The notes: a model not told the origin generated them from the letters alone. 16,797 nt of DNA from UMGS1933 sp045593405 (GCA_045593405.1 JAZNWN010000025.1:1-16797), one strand, 5' to 3'; positions 1 to 7,380 are shown, counted from the first letter of the stretch. A program made the numbers and translations.

Positions 1-359
1 GATATTCCCCATGTAATTGCTATGAAAGGAATTGCATTTTCTTTTTTTAATAATATTATTATTCCCAATATAAGTGCAACAAGATCTCTAGGAATCCTCA
101 TAGTATCTAACCTTGTATATTCTTTTTGTTTGATATTTCTAATCAATGATACACTTGATATTACAACACTTACAATTCCTATAATAATAGGTAATTTTTT
201 TCTTAATTGATGAGCAAATATTATATTTATTACTCCGATTATTAAAAATATAATATTTCTTATATTTTCAATTTTATCTTTTTTACTATTTGTACCTTTT
301 TGATTTTCTTTATATTCATTTTCATATTCTTTTATTCTTTCAGTTATAAAGTCTGACAA
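1..359 (-). CDS. Partial small membrane protein, unknown family, TTG start
   Basis: The reading frame starts at TTG (357-359) and stays open to the left edge, giving about 119 residues, so the C-terminus is missing. The start is chosen because a perfect AGGAGG lies 8 bases upstream (368-373) and no ATG fits that site. The protein opens with a charged, Lys/Glu-rich segment (residues 1-33). Hydrophobic stretches follow at about 36-50 (NIIFLIIGVINIIF), 57-73 (PIIIGIVSVVISSVSLI), 94-105 (LVALILGIIILL) and at the edge. This fits a small polytopic membrane protein with a cytoplasmic N-terminus. I do not recognise a family and assign no function. It has its own likely -10 element at 401-406 and is separated from the TauE gene by a terminator. 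Confidence 0.72.
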   Translation of the reverse strand, partial: MSDFITERIKEYENEYKENQKGTNSKKDKIENIRNIIFLIIGVINIIFAHQLRKKLPIIIGIVSVVISSVSLIRNIKQKEYTRLDTMRIPRDLVALILGIIILLKKENAIPFIAITWGI

Positions 360-367
360 TTGTTATT

Positions 368-373
368 CCTCCT
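368..373 (-). promoter_or_regulatory. Ribosome binding site deciding a TTG start
   Basis: AGGAGG on the minus strand lies 8 bases before TTG 357-359. It fixes the start of the partial membrane protein at a non-ATG codon. Confidence 0.7.
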
Positions 374-400
374 TTGTGTTGTTTAGTCTATTACCATTTT

Positions 401-406
401 ATTATA
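401..406 (-). promoter_or_regulatory. Candidate -10 element (TATAAT)
   Basis: A perfect TATAAT on the minus strand lies about 28 bases upstream of the AGGAGG of the partial membrane protein. No convincing -35 box stands at 16-18 bases. In such AT-rich DNA the hexamer alone is weak evidence. Confidence 0.35.
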
Positions 407-443
407 ACTTAGAATTATGAACTTTATATTAACGATTTAAGAT

Positions 444-477
444 AAAAAATATCCCATATATCGTAATATATAGGATA
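444..477 (-). terminator. Rho-independent terminator after the TauE gene
   Basis: On the minus strand a 12-bp stem (arms 466-477 and 450-461, one G-U pair) closes a TACG loop and is followed by six T (444-449). It lies about 50 bases after the TauE stop codon and ends that transcript before the next gene's promoter. Confidence 0.75.
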
Positions 478-523
478 ATCATATAATTTTGTCTTTCACT
501 TTTTCCCTTAAATTTTTATAATA

Positions 524-1300
524 CTAATTAATAAAATTAACTATTAAAACTACACTTCCTATTAAAGCCAATACTATACCTGTAACTCTATTTAACACCT
601 TTGGTTCAGCTTTGTTTGCAAATTTAGCAGCTATTCTTGCAAATAAAAGTGTTGATATAACACAAAATACAAGTGATGTTATATCTGGAGTTCCACCTAT
701 TGTAAAATGGCTTATCGTTCCTGTTAAAGCTGTAAATGTCATAATAAATACACTTGTTCCTACTGCTGTTTTTAATTCATATCCTAATACACTTGTAAGA
801 ATTAACAACATCATCATTCCCCCACCTGCACCTATAAATCCGCAAATGAAACCGATTATAATTCCACAAATTATTGATTGAATAAATCTTTTCTTCTGAG
901 ATACTGACTCCATTTTTTCTTTTGTTGTCATTACTGGTTTTACAATAAATTTAATCCCTAAAATTAATGTCATAAATACTGAAAAATTTCCCATAACTGT
1001 ATTTGGAACTATACTAGCAACATAGCTTCCTACTAATGTAAAGCAAAGAACAGAAATCATCATTACTATTCCATTTTTTATGTCTATGTTTTTATTTTTC
1101 CAATATTGCTTGGTACTTACTGCACTTGCTAACACATCACTTGCAAGGGCTATTCCAACTGCTTGATATGCAGGTATTCCTAAAAATGTAATTAAAACTG
1201 GGCTTATTACTGCTGCGGCACTCATTCCTGCAAACCCTGTACCTAATCCTGCTCCTATACCTGCTATAAAACATACTATAAATTTATATATTATTTCCAT
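524..1300 (-). CDS. TauE/SafE family membrane transporter
   Basis: This 258-residue polytopic protein matches the TauE/SafE (sulfite exporter / anion permease) family. It has about eight hydrophobic segments in two homologous halves. Each half carries the Gly-rich loop typical of the family: GIGAGLGTGFAGMSAAA near residue 15 and GFICGFIGAGGGMMMLLIL near residue 150. Length is normal for the family. Members move small organic or sulfur-containing anions across the cytoplasmic membrane; the substrate cannot be told here. The start at 1300 is supported by GAGAGGTG a short distance upstream. It lies downstream of the YkvA-like gene with a gap of about 40 bases, so the two may be co-transcribed. 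No break or unusual codon was seen. Confidence 0.88.
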   Translation of the reverse strand: MEIIYKFIVCFIAGIGAGLGTGFAGMSAAAVISPVLITFLGIPAYQAVGIALASDVLASAVSTKQYWKNKNIDIKNGIVMMISVLCFTLVGSYVASIVPNTVMGNFSVFMTLILGIKFIVKPVMTTKEKMESVSQKKRFIQSIICGIIIGFICGFIGAGGGMMMLLILTSVLGYELKTAVGTSVFIMTFTALTGTISHFTIGGTPDITSLVFCVISTLLFARIAAKFANKAEPKVLNRVTGIVLALIGSVVLIVNFIN

Positions 1301-1343
1301 CTAATTGCACCTCTCATTATTTTTAATTATCTATTTTACTAAA

Positions 1344-1712
1344 TCAATTTACTATTAATTTAATAATTATAATTGCAATAATTAACCAGAATATTATTAT
1401 TGGTATTCCGTAATACCACTTTTTAGGTCTTCCTTCTTTCCATATATCCTTTGCTTCAATTTTAGATTGTTCCATTATTTCTTCTGGTATTAGCTTAATA
1501 GAAATCCAAATAAATAATGGTAATAAAATTATATCATCTAAATAACCTAAAATAGGAATGAAATCAGGAACTATGTCTATTGGAGATAAGGCATATCCTA
1601 CTGTTATTCCTGCAAATATTTTAGCAATTATCGGTGTGTCTTTTTTCTTGATAGCAATGTAAATTGCTGATATATTCTGTTTTAAATTATCAGCATTTTC
1701 TTTTAATTTCAT
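1344..1712 (-). CDS. YkvA/DUF1232 family small membrane protein
   Basis: This 122-residue protein carries the DUF1232 (YkvA-like) signature, a hydrophobic core reading GYALSPIDIVPDFIPILGYL followed by DDIILLPLF at about residues 39-70. A C-terminal hydrophobic helix (about 101-120, IPIIIFWLIIAIIIIKLIV) anchors it to the membrane. The biochemical role of the family is unknown. The start at 1712 has AAAGGAG upstream at suitable spacing. It lies between AbrB, from which a terminator separates it, and the TauE gene, with which it probably shares a transcript. It looks like an ordinary chromosomal gene rather than element cargo. Confidence 0.85.
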   Translation of the reverse strand: MKLKENADNLKQNISAIYIAIKKKDTPIIAKIFAGITVGYALSPIDIVPDFIPILGYLDDIILLPLFIWISIKLIPEEIMEQSKIEAKDIWKEGRPKKWYYGIPIIIFWLIIAIIIIKLIVN

Positions 1713-1767
1713 TTACTTTTATCTCCTTTATAAAATTGATATTTGCTTTTATTTATATCATAAAAAG

Positions 1768-1797
1768 AAAAAAAAAGAATAGTTTTTGATACTATTC
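1768..1797 (-). terminator. Rho-independent terminator after the AbrB-family gene
   Basis: On the minus strand the stem GAATAGT/ACTATTC (1791-1797 and 1777-1783) closes a 7-base loop and is followed by nine T (1768-1776). It lies 10 bases after the AbrB stop. Confidence 0.8.
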
Positions 1798-1806
1798 TTC
1801 AAAAAT

Positions 1807-2076
1807 TTAAATATTATTTCTTTGCATCTCTTTTATATCGCTTATTTTAGAGATACATTTATCACATATAAGTTTATCTGAAAATACAGTTAATTCCTTA
1901 TTTTTTCCACAAAACAAGCAATTAGGCTCATACTTTTTTAATATAATAGCATTTCCATCTACATATACTTCTAAAGGATCTTTTTCTACTATATCAAACT
2001 TATTTCTAATTTCAATTGGAATAACTACTCTACCTAATTCATCAACTCTTCTTATGATACCTGTGTTTTTTGCCAT
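1807..2076 (-). CDS. AbrB/SpoVT-type transition-state regulator with C-terminal zinc ribbon
   Basis: This 89-residue DNA-binding protein has a classic AbrB/SpoVT swapped-hairpin N-terminus (GIIRRVDELGRVVIPIEIR, residues 6-24) and a beta segment DPLEVYVDGNAIILKKY up to about residue 50. The C-terminal part holds two Cys pairs (CLFC near 54-57 and CDKC near 72-75), as expected for a small zinc ribbon. This architecture is common in Clostridia. Such proteins bind AT-rich promoters as dimers or tetramers and govern transition-phase genes. The start at 2076 has GAAGGTG upstream. The gene stands between two terminators, so it is probably monocistronic. Its promoter must lie in 2085-2230, where -35-like TTGACT and TTGATT are visible without a well-spaced -10. 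No targets can be named. Confidence 0.92.
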   Translation of the reverse strand: MAKNTGIIRRVDELGRVVIPIEIRNKFDIVEKDPLEVYVDGNAIILKKYEPNCLFCGKNKELTVFSDKLICDKCISKISDIKEMQRNNI

Positions 2077-2235
2077 ATATTCACCTTCTCTTCTCTTTTG
2101 TATATATATTTAAATCTTATACTATTGTTTCTATAAAATCAATATAAATGTAAAAAAAGTCAAATTCAATTTTTAGTTGTTTTCTTCTTGACTTTTTTAA
2201 AGCTGGAAAAGCATTAAAAGAAAAAGTTAAGAAAT

Positions 2236-2280
2236 AAAAAAAATCCCCTAATAATGCATTTTCGCATTATTAAGGGATTT
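2236..2280 (-). terminator. Strong Rho-independent terminator closing the conjugation block
   Basis: On the minus strand a 17-bp stem (arms 2264-2280 and 2241-2257, one G-U pair) closes a loop of about 6 bases and runs into eight T (2236-2243). It begins 7 bases after the stop of the 159-residue gene. It separates the conjugation-type genes from the AbrB-TauE genes and is the longest stem in the window. Confidence 0.9.
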
Positions 2281-2286
2281 ATAATT

Positions 2287-2766
2287 TTAATTAATTCTAT
2301 CAACTATTTCTAATGGCGGATATGTACATATGTAGCAAGGCCTTTTTGTATTTACAATTTTTTTATTATATTCTTTAGTTTCTATTATAATTATTACTCT
2401 ATCAGAGCTAGATATTTCATCAAGTTTTTCAAACAGAGCATCCGCTTCTATTTCCTTTATTGCTATAATATCATAAGTATAAAAATCAGTTTTCATTGAT
2501 ACATTTATAGGATGTTTTGCTTTTTTTAGTATAGGATTTCTATCTAAATATTCCATAACTATATCAAACGCAACTATATTTCTATTATTTATTTCTTTAT
2601 TTATATACTTTAATATTTTAGAATTTTTGTCTTTAGTTATTACTTTACTTGCAATTAAACAATTAATATCATTTTCAGTACAATTACATATTTTCATTAC
2701 TTGTTCTTCTCTTAAAGATTGAAAATCCCATAATAATTTTGCTACTTGTTTCAATTTATCATTCAT
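2287..2766 (-). CDS. Small HTH-like protein downstream of the S1-domain gene, unknown function
   Basis: The protein has about 159 residues. The frame is also open through ATG 2772 and GTG 2775. I prefer ATG 2764-2766 because AGGAAG (2775-2780) then stands 8 bases away. The N-terminus (LKQVAKLLWDFQSLREEQVM, then KICNCTENDINCLIASKVI) looks like a winged-helix or helix-turn-helix unit, as in small proteins beside coupling-protein genes in Firmicute conjugative elements (DUF5697-like by memory, unverified). The second half is alpha/beta (YTYDIIAIKEIEADALFEKL ... DRVIIIIETKEY) and ends with RPCYICTYPP, including a CYIC pair. It overlaps the end of the S1 gene, which implies translational coupling. 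It is the last gene before the strong terminator. Function unknown. Confidence 0.7.
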   Translation of the reverse strand: MNDKLKQVAKLLWDFQSLREEQVMKICNCTENDINCLIASKVITKDKNSKILKYINKEINNRNIVAFDIVMEYLDRNPILKKAKHPINVSMKTDFYTYDIIAIKEIEADALFEKLDEISSSDRVIIIIETKEYNKKIVNTKRPCYICTYPPLEIVDRIN

Positions 2767-3574
2767 CTGCATCACTTCCTATTATTTTGACTAATGAACT
2801 GTATATTTTTCTTTTCTCAGGTATTATCTTATAAATTTTAATAATTACTTTCTCTCCTGGAAATGGTGGCCTATCTAGCCAAGTAGGAAGAGTACAAACT
2901 GTATCTACACCTTGAGCAATGTTAGCAAATATACCATTATGAGTATATCCTGTTATAGTTGCTAAATATTCTCCCTTTTCTGTAAAATCTTTTCTAATAT
3001 TTTTAAAAGGATCTTCTAATAAATCTTTAACTGAAATTTTTATTGTTTTATCTTCTTCAGATATTTCTTTAATAATAACTTTGATTTGTTCATTTACTTT
3101 ATACATTTTTGACACATCATTGATATAACCATACTGCAGGTCTTCTGCTTTTATTATGAAATCCATTCCTAAACATTCAATTCTTATGTATTTTTTCCAA
3201 ACACCTATTATATTTGCATATACAATATCTCCCGCTTCTACTTTCTTTATATTTATTTCTTGTAATCTTTGCATTGCTTTTAATCTTGAGCCTACAGCTT
3301 TTTCACTAACCATATCTAATTCTACAATAATAAATTTTATTTCCGCCCCCATCATATTTCTTAATAGTTTTTTATCATTTTTAGAATCTTTTGTTATTTC
3401 TGTAGATGGTATTAGTACTTTTATTCCTTTAAAATCTACTATCGCACAAGTTATATAACTATCTTTCATTTTTTCAACTTCTATTGCTATAATTTTACCA
3501 TTTAAAATTTTTCCTTTTTCCTTAGATGAATTAATATTTTGCCATATTATTTTTTCTTGTAATTCATCTGTCAT
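2759..3574 (-). CDS. S1-type OB-fold RNA-binding protein of the conjugation cluster
   Basis: This 271-residue protein appears to be built of successive OB-fold units. The first spans about residues 20-90 (GKILNGKIIAIEVEKMKDSY). A clearer S1 domain spans about 110-185 (VEAGDIVYANIIGVWKKYIR and later KMYKVNEQIKVIIKEISEED). A third spans about 200-265 (GEYLATITGYTHNGIFANIA then LPTWLDRPPFPGEKVIIKIY). S1 domains bind RNA. Proteins of this type are commonly encoded beside VirD4 in Clostridial conjugative elements, but their role in transfer is not established. The start at 3574 has GAAGGTGAG upstream. It follows the VirD4 gene and overlaps the next gene, consistent with one operon. Confidence 0.78.
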   Translation of the reverse strand: MTDELQEKIIWQNINSSKEKGKILNGKIIAIEVEKMKDSYITCAIVDFKGIKVLIPSTEITKDSKNDKKLLRNMMGAEIKFIIVELDMVSEKAVGSRLKAMQRLQEINIKKVEAGDIVYANIIGVWKKYIRIECLGMDFIIKAEDLQYGYINDVSKMYKVNEQIKVIIKEISEEDKTIKISVKDLLEDPFKNIRKDFTEKGEYLATITGYTHNGIFANIAQGVDTVCTLPTWLDRPPFPGEKVIIKIYKIIPEKRKIYSSLVKIIGSDADE

Positions 3575-3628
3575 AATAATCTCACCTTCTTACTTTTTTA
3601 ATTTGGTTTTATAGGATAACCTTTAACC

Positions 3629-5399
3629 TTAAAAATCTTTAAAACTATACTTAGGCTTTTTACTTTGTTGCTGACTTTTTATATTAATTAAATTATCTTT
3701 AAATCTTTCTTTTTGTTCTTCCGATGTCATATCAACTAATTTTGCTGCTTCTTGATGTTTTGAATAGTCATATTTATTACATATAAAAGGCTTTCTACCT
3801 CTTACTATAATTATTTCTTTATTATTATCTAATTTTAATAATTCATCTGAATTCATTAAATTTCTTTTACTTGTAGATATATTTTCCATTCCATAAGTAA
3901 ATTTGCCATCAAAACCGAGCTTCTTTTCTTATCGCATTAGTTTCTACAGTAGATACACCTAAATATTTACTGATATATTCTGCTGTTAAAATATCTCCTG
4001 CACCCATAAAAATCTTTGTATCAGCGTTTCCAAGTATTTCTTGTCCTATATTATTGTTATATCTATTTTCTAATTGCGGTATATTTTGGAATATCATAAA
4101 AATGTTTATTCCTCTACTTCTAGTTGTAGCCAATTTCTTCTCAAAATCTACAATTCTACCTATATTAGTAAATTCATCAAGTATTAGAGATGTTTCAACT
4201 TTTAATCTTCCATCTGGATTTTCATCAGCTTGTTTTATAAGCTTAATAAATAAGAATGAGAAAAATAGTGTAGAAAGGAAGTCGAATGCACTATTAGTAT
4301 CACTCGTTACAACGAATACACAACTTTTTTTATTTCCAATATTTAAAAAATTTATTTCATCTTTATCTGTAATATTTCTAATTTTATCAGTTTGAAATAT
4401 TTGTAGTCTTGTAGCAAGTCCTGTTACGATACTCTGCTTTACTATATCTGTAGCTTGTGCATATATGTTATAACTTAATCTTGTAGGACCTGACGTTTCA
4501 ATAAACAAATCATCTATTTTCTTTATATTTCCACTTGCAAGAGCATCATAAATAAATCCTATACTTTTATCTTCTTCTCTTTCAACATAGTTAATTACAT
4601 ATAGTAATAATGCTTTTAATAAGTTTTGTTCGCCTCTATTCCAAAATTCATCTCCTCCAGATTTTCTATCTAATTGTGTTCCTTCGATAACTATTTGACT
4701 GAATATCTGTGCATCAGTTTCATCTTCCACAAATTTTATAAATCTTGCACCATTAGAGAATGTTGGATTAACTAAATTAAAAACTTTAACATCATATCCT
4801 TTACTCTCTAAATATTTTGCTAGTTTTCTATATAATTCTCCTTTTGGATCAGTAAAAACCATACTCATATTTCTTTTAATTAACTCTTCTTGTGCTAGTT
4901 CTATTCCATTAGGAATTGCAAAACCTCTTGACTTTCTACTACCACTAGAACCAAATACTGCAATATTTTTGTTCAAATATGTATCCATAGGAAGAGTAAT
5001 AATTTCATGTTCTTCAGTTTCGCCTAGAATTATTCCATCTCTCTTACCTATACTTAAATATTCTTGTATTTCTTCTCTAGTTCCCCAATCTGCAGTACCA
5101 TATGTTCCATCTTTCTTCTTTAAATTTATCCCTTCTACCTCTATCTTTGCATTTTGTTTTGTTGTTATTACATTTTTAATTACTAATACGATAATGAAAT
5201 TTATAATCATCCATATAATAAATATCAGACCATTTCTAAATACAACAGTAAACAAATTCAATAAATTAATATCTATTGTATTTAAATCTGTCTTAAAAAC
5301 TTTTTCTAGCATCTTCATAAATCCATTTATTAATGGCACAAATATGATATATGAAAACAAAAAAAATAAAGATATTTTAACTTTCTTCTCTTTCTCCAT
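3629..5399 (-). CDS. virD4: VirD4/TraG-type conjugative coupling ATPase, reading frame broken at CGG (+1)
   Basis: The type IV coupling protein docks relaxase-bound DNA at the secretion channel in the inner membrane. Two N-terminal membrane helices (about residues 8-28 and 48-73) precede the ATPase. Walker A reads GSSGSRKS (about 149-157, Arg in place of the usual Gly before Lys). Walker B is LILDEF (about 404-409), followed by FQNIPQLENRY. The zero frame stops at TGA three codons after codon 494, ending ...KEARF. The next frame, starting at 3916, continues with FDGKFTYGMENIS, then RNLMNSDELLKLDNNKEII and RGRKPFICNKYDYSKH, the usual VirD4 C-terminus. A +1 shift at GCT CGG T gives about 589 residues, a normal family length. 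AGGAGG lies just before ATG 5399. The gene overlaps the preceding gene by 23 bases, so the two are coupled. The break may be programmed, mutational or a sequencing error. Confidence 0.88.
3915..3917 (-). other. Candidate +1 frameshift site, GCT-CGG-T, in VirD4
   Basis: The zero-frame codon CGG at 3917-3915 follows GCT. Skipping its C (3917) reads GGT TTT GAT and joins the VirD4 core to its C-terminal segment. Without a shift, translation stops at TGA two codons later. A purine-rich AGAAAAGAAG precedes it. The alternative of Phe tRNA slipping on TTT TGA, as in prfB, cannot be excluded. Confidence 0.6.
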
Positions 5400-6310
5400 T
5401 TATACCTCCTAACCAGTTATCTAGTTCAATGATATTTACTTTGTTAGTTAGTATTTCACAAATTTTTTCTTTATTCTCCTTTAGAGTAATAATATCTATC
5501 TTTCTATTTACTTTAGGATTATTTTTATAAAACATTCTTAATCTATTAATTTTCTCTGTATCTATAAAAGGCATTACAACAATATATTGTCTATCTTCTG
5601 TCATGTATTCGGCTTTTTTCCAATTAGATAGTAGAATTTCTTTATCTGAATAAATCTTTTTTACTATTTCATAAAAATCAAATGCTTCGAGTTCTTTAAA
5701 AATAGTTAAATTATCCTTTGTTGGATTTATTATAATTGTTGAATCTTTACCAAACGCAAACCTTTGTTTTTCACTTAATATATTCATATTTTCTATAAAA
5801 ATTAGAATGTTTTTATAATTCATTATCTTTTGAATATCATTTATAGTTTGACTAATGTACGATATATGTTTTTCTTTTGATATATAATAAACAATACTTT
5901 CTTTATCCTGATATTTTAGCTTTCCTAAATACTTTCTTGATGTTTGTGTGTAAATGCTACTATCTTTCAAATCCCAACTTGCTGTAAATTCGATATTACT
6001 ATCAATAGTTAATGCTGCTATTCTTGCTATTTCATTTAATCTATCTATATATTTCTTTTTTCTACAAGTAAAACTATAATTATAACCAAATTCCTTTACC
6101 ATTCTTGTTCCTTTGTCATCTAGCTTTATATATAACCTATTTACTCTTCTTATATATTTTTCCTGTTCTAATACTTTTAATCTCTTTCTATGATAATCCT
6201 TTGTCTTATATACCTTTTTACAATCTGATCCAAGCATCATTTTATACTTAGCCAAAAACATCAATATCTCGATATCTTTACCGACTTAATCTAACTTTCC
6301 CATTTTCCAT
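5377..6310 (-). CDS. Replication-relaxation/MobC-like winged-helix protein, frame broken at CGG (+1)
   Basis: The zero frame starts at ATG 6308-6310 beside GGAAGGAGG and reads MENGKVRLS, then CGG, then TAA. Skipping the C of CGG gives MENGKVRLS-GKDIEILMFLAKYK and on to the stop at 5377, about 310 residues. The joined N-terminus is the expected winged helix of replication-relaxation proteins (LSGKDIEILMFLAKYK, a recognition helix around YHRKRLKVLEQEKYI, then LYIKLDDKGTRMV, residues 8-75). A downstream alpha/beta core contains EFTASWDLKDS and VYYISKEKHISYISQTINDI. Such proteins act with relaxases in mobilisation or copy control (family inference). Internal starts at TTG 6264 or ATG 6261 lack a Shine-Dalgarno site and would remove the first helix. 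The gene overlaps VirD4 by 23 bases. Confidence 0.75.
6281..6283 (-). other. Candidate +1 frameshift site, AGT-CGG-T, near the N-terminus
   Basis: CGG at 6283-6281 is codon 10 of the frame starting at 6310 and is followed directly by TAA. Skipping C 6283 reads GGT AAA GAT ATC and enters the 300-codon main frame. The main frame cannot be reached from ATG 6303, because TAA (6288-6286) interrupts it. Confidence 0.65.
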
Positions 6311-6313
6311 TTA

Positions 6314-6319
6314 CCTCCT
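6314..6319 (-). promoter_or_regulatory. Ribosome binding site of the replication-relaxation gene
   Basis: GGAAGGAGG (AGGAGG at 6314-6319) lies before ATG 6310 (3-base gap, short) and ATG 6303 (10-base gap). Only the first leads through the CGG site. The second ATG opens a five-codon frame. The upstream part of the site (AAGGAAGG) would give a more usual gap to ATG 6310. Confidence 0.55.
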
Positions 6320-6327
6320 TCCTTATC

Positions 6328-6395
6328 TCGTTGTTAAGACACACCTGTTTTTTTCTTTGTATCAACCTTACCTGTTTCACACCCCTTAACCACGA
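6328..6395. repeat. Imperfect inverted repeat with internal direct repeats, candidate oriT or leader structure
   Basis: Arms TCGTTGTTAAG (6328-6338) and CTTAACCACGA (6385-6395) are complementary at 10 of 11 positions. Between them ACCTGTTT occurs twice in direct orientation (6343-6350 and 6370-6377), with CACACC near each copy. The segment is clearly richer in G+C than its surroundings. It lies just upstream of the replication-relaxation gene, a common place for an origin of transfer. No nick-site consensus was recognised, so a regulatory RNA structure is equally possible. Confidence 0.35.
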
Positions 6396-6479
6396 CACAA
6401 TGATTTTTTGATTTTTGTTTTAAATCTACGGATTTTTTATATTATCAAAATGTCCGTTTAAAAATTATTGAAAAAGCTA

Positions 6480-7097
6480 CTAATCGGATATTTTAGATAT
6501 ATCCGTTTGAACAGTATTTTGTATCCACTTAATCATTTCGTTTCCCTTAAATACATATACTTCTGTGTATGGTTTTTTCTTTAAATTTGTTTGCCCCATA
6601 ACTCCATAAAATACGTTTGCTATATTATCATCTGCAATTACTTTAGATAATACAAGACCATCTACTATTGGTTTTACAAATTTATTATCAATATCAATAT
6701 TTTTTTGATTCTCAACTACTTTTATAAATACAAATACTAATTCTTTATTAAATAAATCTTTAAAATCTTTTGTTTTTTCCATAACATTTAGCATAATATT
6801 TTTATACGCATAATTATTTACATTTTTAAATCGTGGTAGTACTTCTGGAATAGTTATTTTTAAAATGTCATTATGTACTTCTGCTTTATATCTGTTATTT
6901 AGATAATTAATTTTATCTTGCTCATTTACTTCATATTTCTCTTTTAATTTAATTTTGTTAAAGATGTTATATCTAATCCTTTCTAAACTTCTTAAATAGT
7001 TTTCTACATGTTTATTTTCTATAATTTCTTCATTATTTAATATAAACTCTGTTTCATCCCTTAAATCTTCTAATTCTGATAAAATTTCTTTTTGCAT
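6480..7097 (-). CDS. RusA-like fold protein of the conjugation cluster
   Basis: The protein has about 205 residues. The frame is open up to 7157, but I choose ATG 7095-7097 because AAAGGAG (7108-7114) lies 10 bases upstream and the longer version would translate through a terminator hairpin. The N-terminus (about 1-70) is helical and charged (EILSELEDLRDETEFILNN). The C-terminal part carries IDIDNKFVKPIVDGLVLSK followed by VIADDNIANVFYG (about residues 140-170). This resembles the D-DN..K...D.L....I..DD core of RusA-type Holliday junction resolvases, in the expected order. I infer a RusA-like fold; activity on branched DNA is not shown. It precedes the replication-relaxation gene by a 169-base gap holding the inverted repeat. 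Confidence 0.62.
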   Translation of the reverse strand: MQKEILSELEDLRDETEFILNNEEIIENKHVENYLRSLERIRYNIFNKIKLKEKYEVNEQDKINYLNNRYKAEVHNDILKITIPEVLPRFKNVNNYAYKNIMLNVMEKTKDFKDLFNKELVFVFIKVVENQKNIDIDNKFVKPIVDGLVLSKVIADDNIANVFYGVMGQTNLKKKPYTEVYVFKGNEMIKWIQNTVQTDISKISD

Positions 7098-7117
7098 ATT
7101 TACTTTTCTCCTTTCGT

Positions 7118-7146
7118 AAAAAAAGAAGATACATTCTTGTACCTTC
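7118..7146 (-). terminator. Terminator hairpin directly before a ribosome binding site
   Basis: On the minus strand GAAGGTAC (7146-7139) pairs with GTATCTTC (7132-7125), with one G-U pair and a 6-base loop, followed by seven T (7124-7118). The Shine-Dalgarno site of the RusA-like gene starts 3 bases later, leaving no room for a promoter. It therefore acts either as an attenuator or as a partial terminator. Confidence 0.75.
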
Positions 7147-7167
7147 TTAACTTTCATAATTTAATTT

Positions 7168-7356
7168 TTATAATCTAAACTTTTTTTGTCTTGTGTAAAT
7201 AATCTTTTTTATATCTTCTTGATTTATATTTTTCGTATCTACAGTTGTTCCTTTAGTATCTACAATTTCCGCTAGATATTCATGATTTTTTATTTCTAAT
7301 ATTGTTGCTTTATTATTATTCTTTAATTCTACTACATCAAATTTTTTTAATTTCAT
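7168..7356 (-). CDS. Small beta-rich protein, unknown function
   Basis: This 62-residue protein begins MKLKKFDVVELKNNNKATIL and continues with EYLAEIVDTKGT and a closing helix-like NQEDIKKIIYTRQKK. The alternation of FDVVEL, KATILEI and YLAEIVD fits a small SH3-like or KOW-like beta barrel, as in many short proteins on Firmicute mobile elements, but I recognise no named family. GAAGGAG stands 5 bases before ATG 7356. The gene follows the hydrolase by a 25-base gap and is followed by the attenuator-like hairpin. Confidence 0.68.
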   Translation of the reverse strand: MKLKKFDVVELKNNNKATILEIKNHEYLAEIVDTKGTTVDTKNINQEDIKKIIYTRQKKFRL

Positions 7357-7380
7357 TTACTCTCCTTCGTAAATTGTAAT

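Noticed and set aside
2085..2230. Promoter boxes TTGACT and TTGATT upstream of the AbrB gene
   Set aside because: No -10 hexamer at suitable spacing could be paired with them confidently in this AT-rich stretch.
3629..3889. A separate 86-residue gene starting at ATG 3889
   Set aside because: It has no ribosome binding site and its sequence (RNLMNSDELLKLDN, GRKPFICNKYDYSKH) is the normal C-terminus of VirD4, so it is the displaced end of the upstream gene.
3912..3920. A systematic sequencing error turning CCAG into CCGAG on the plus strand at the frame breaks
   Set aside because: About ten other CCAG sites in coding regions (for example 1386, 5411, 8661, 16092) are intact, and the third site is CCGAC, so no simple context error explains all three. 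Not fully excluded without reads.
6261..6264. TTG 6264 or ATG 6261 as the start of the replication-relaxation protein
   Set aside because: Neither has a Shine-Dalgarno site, and both remove the LSGKDIEIL helix that is encoded in frame just upstream. Kept only as the alternative if the CGG site is not recoded.
7098..7157. N-terminal extension of the RusA-like protein to GTG/ATG 7157
   Set aside because: The extension is encoded by a terminator hairpin and its T run; a good ribosome binding site serves ATG 7097.
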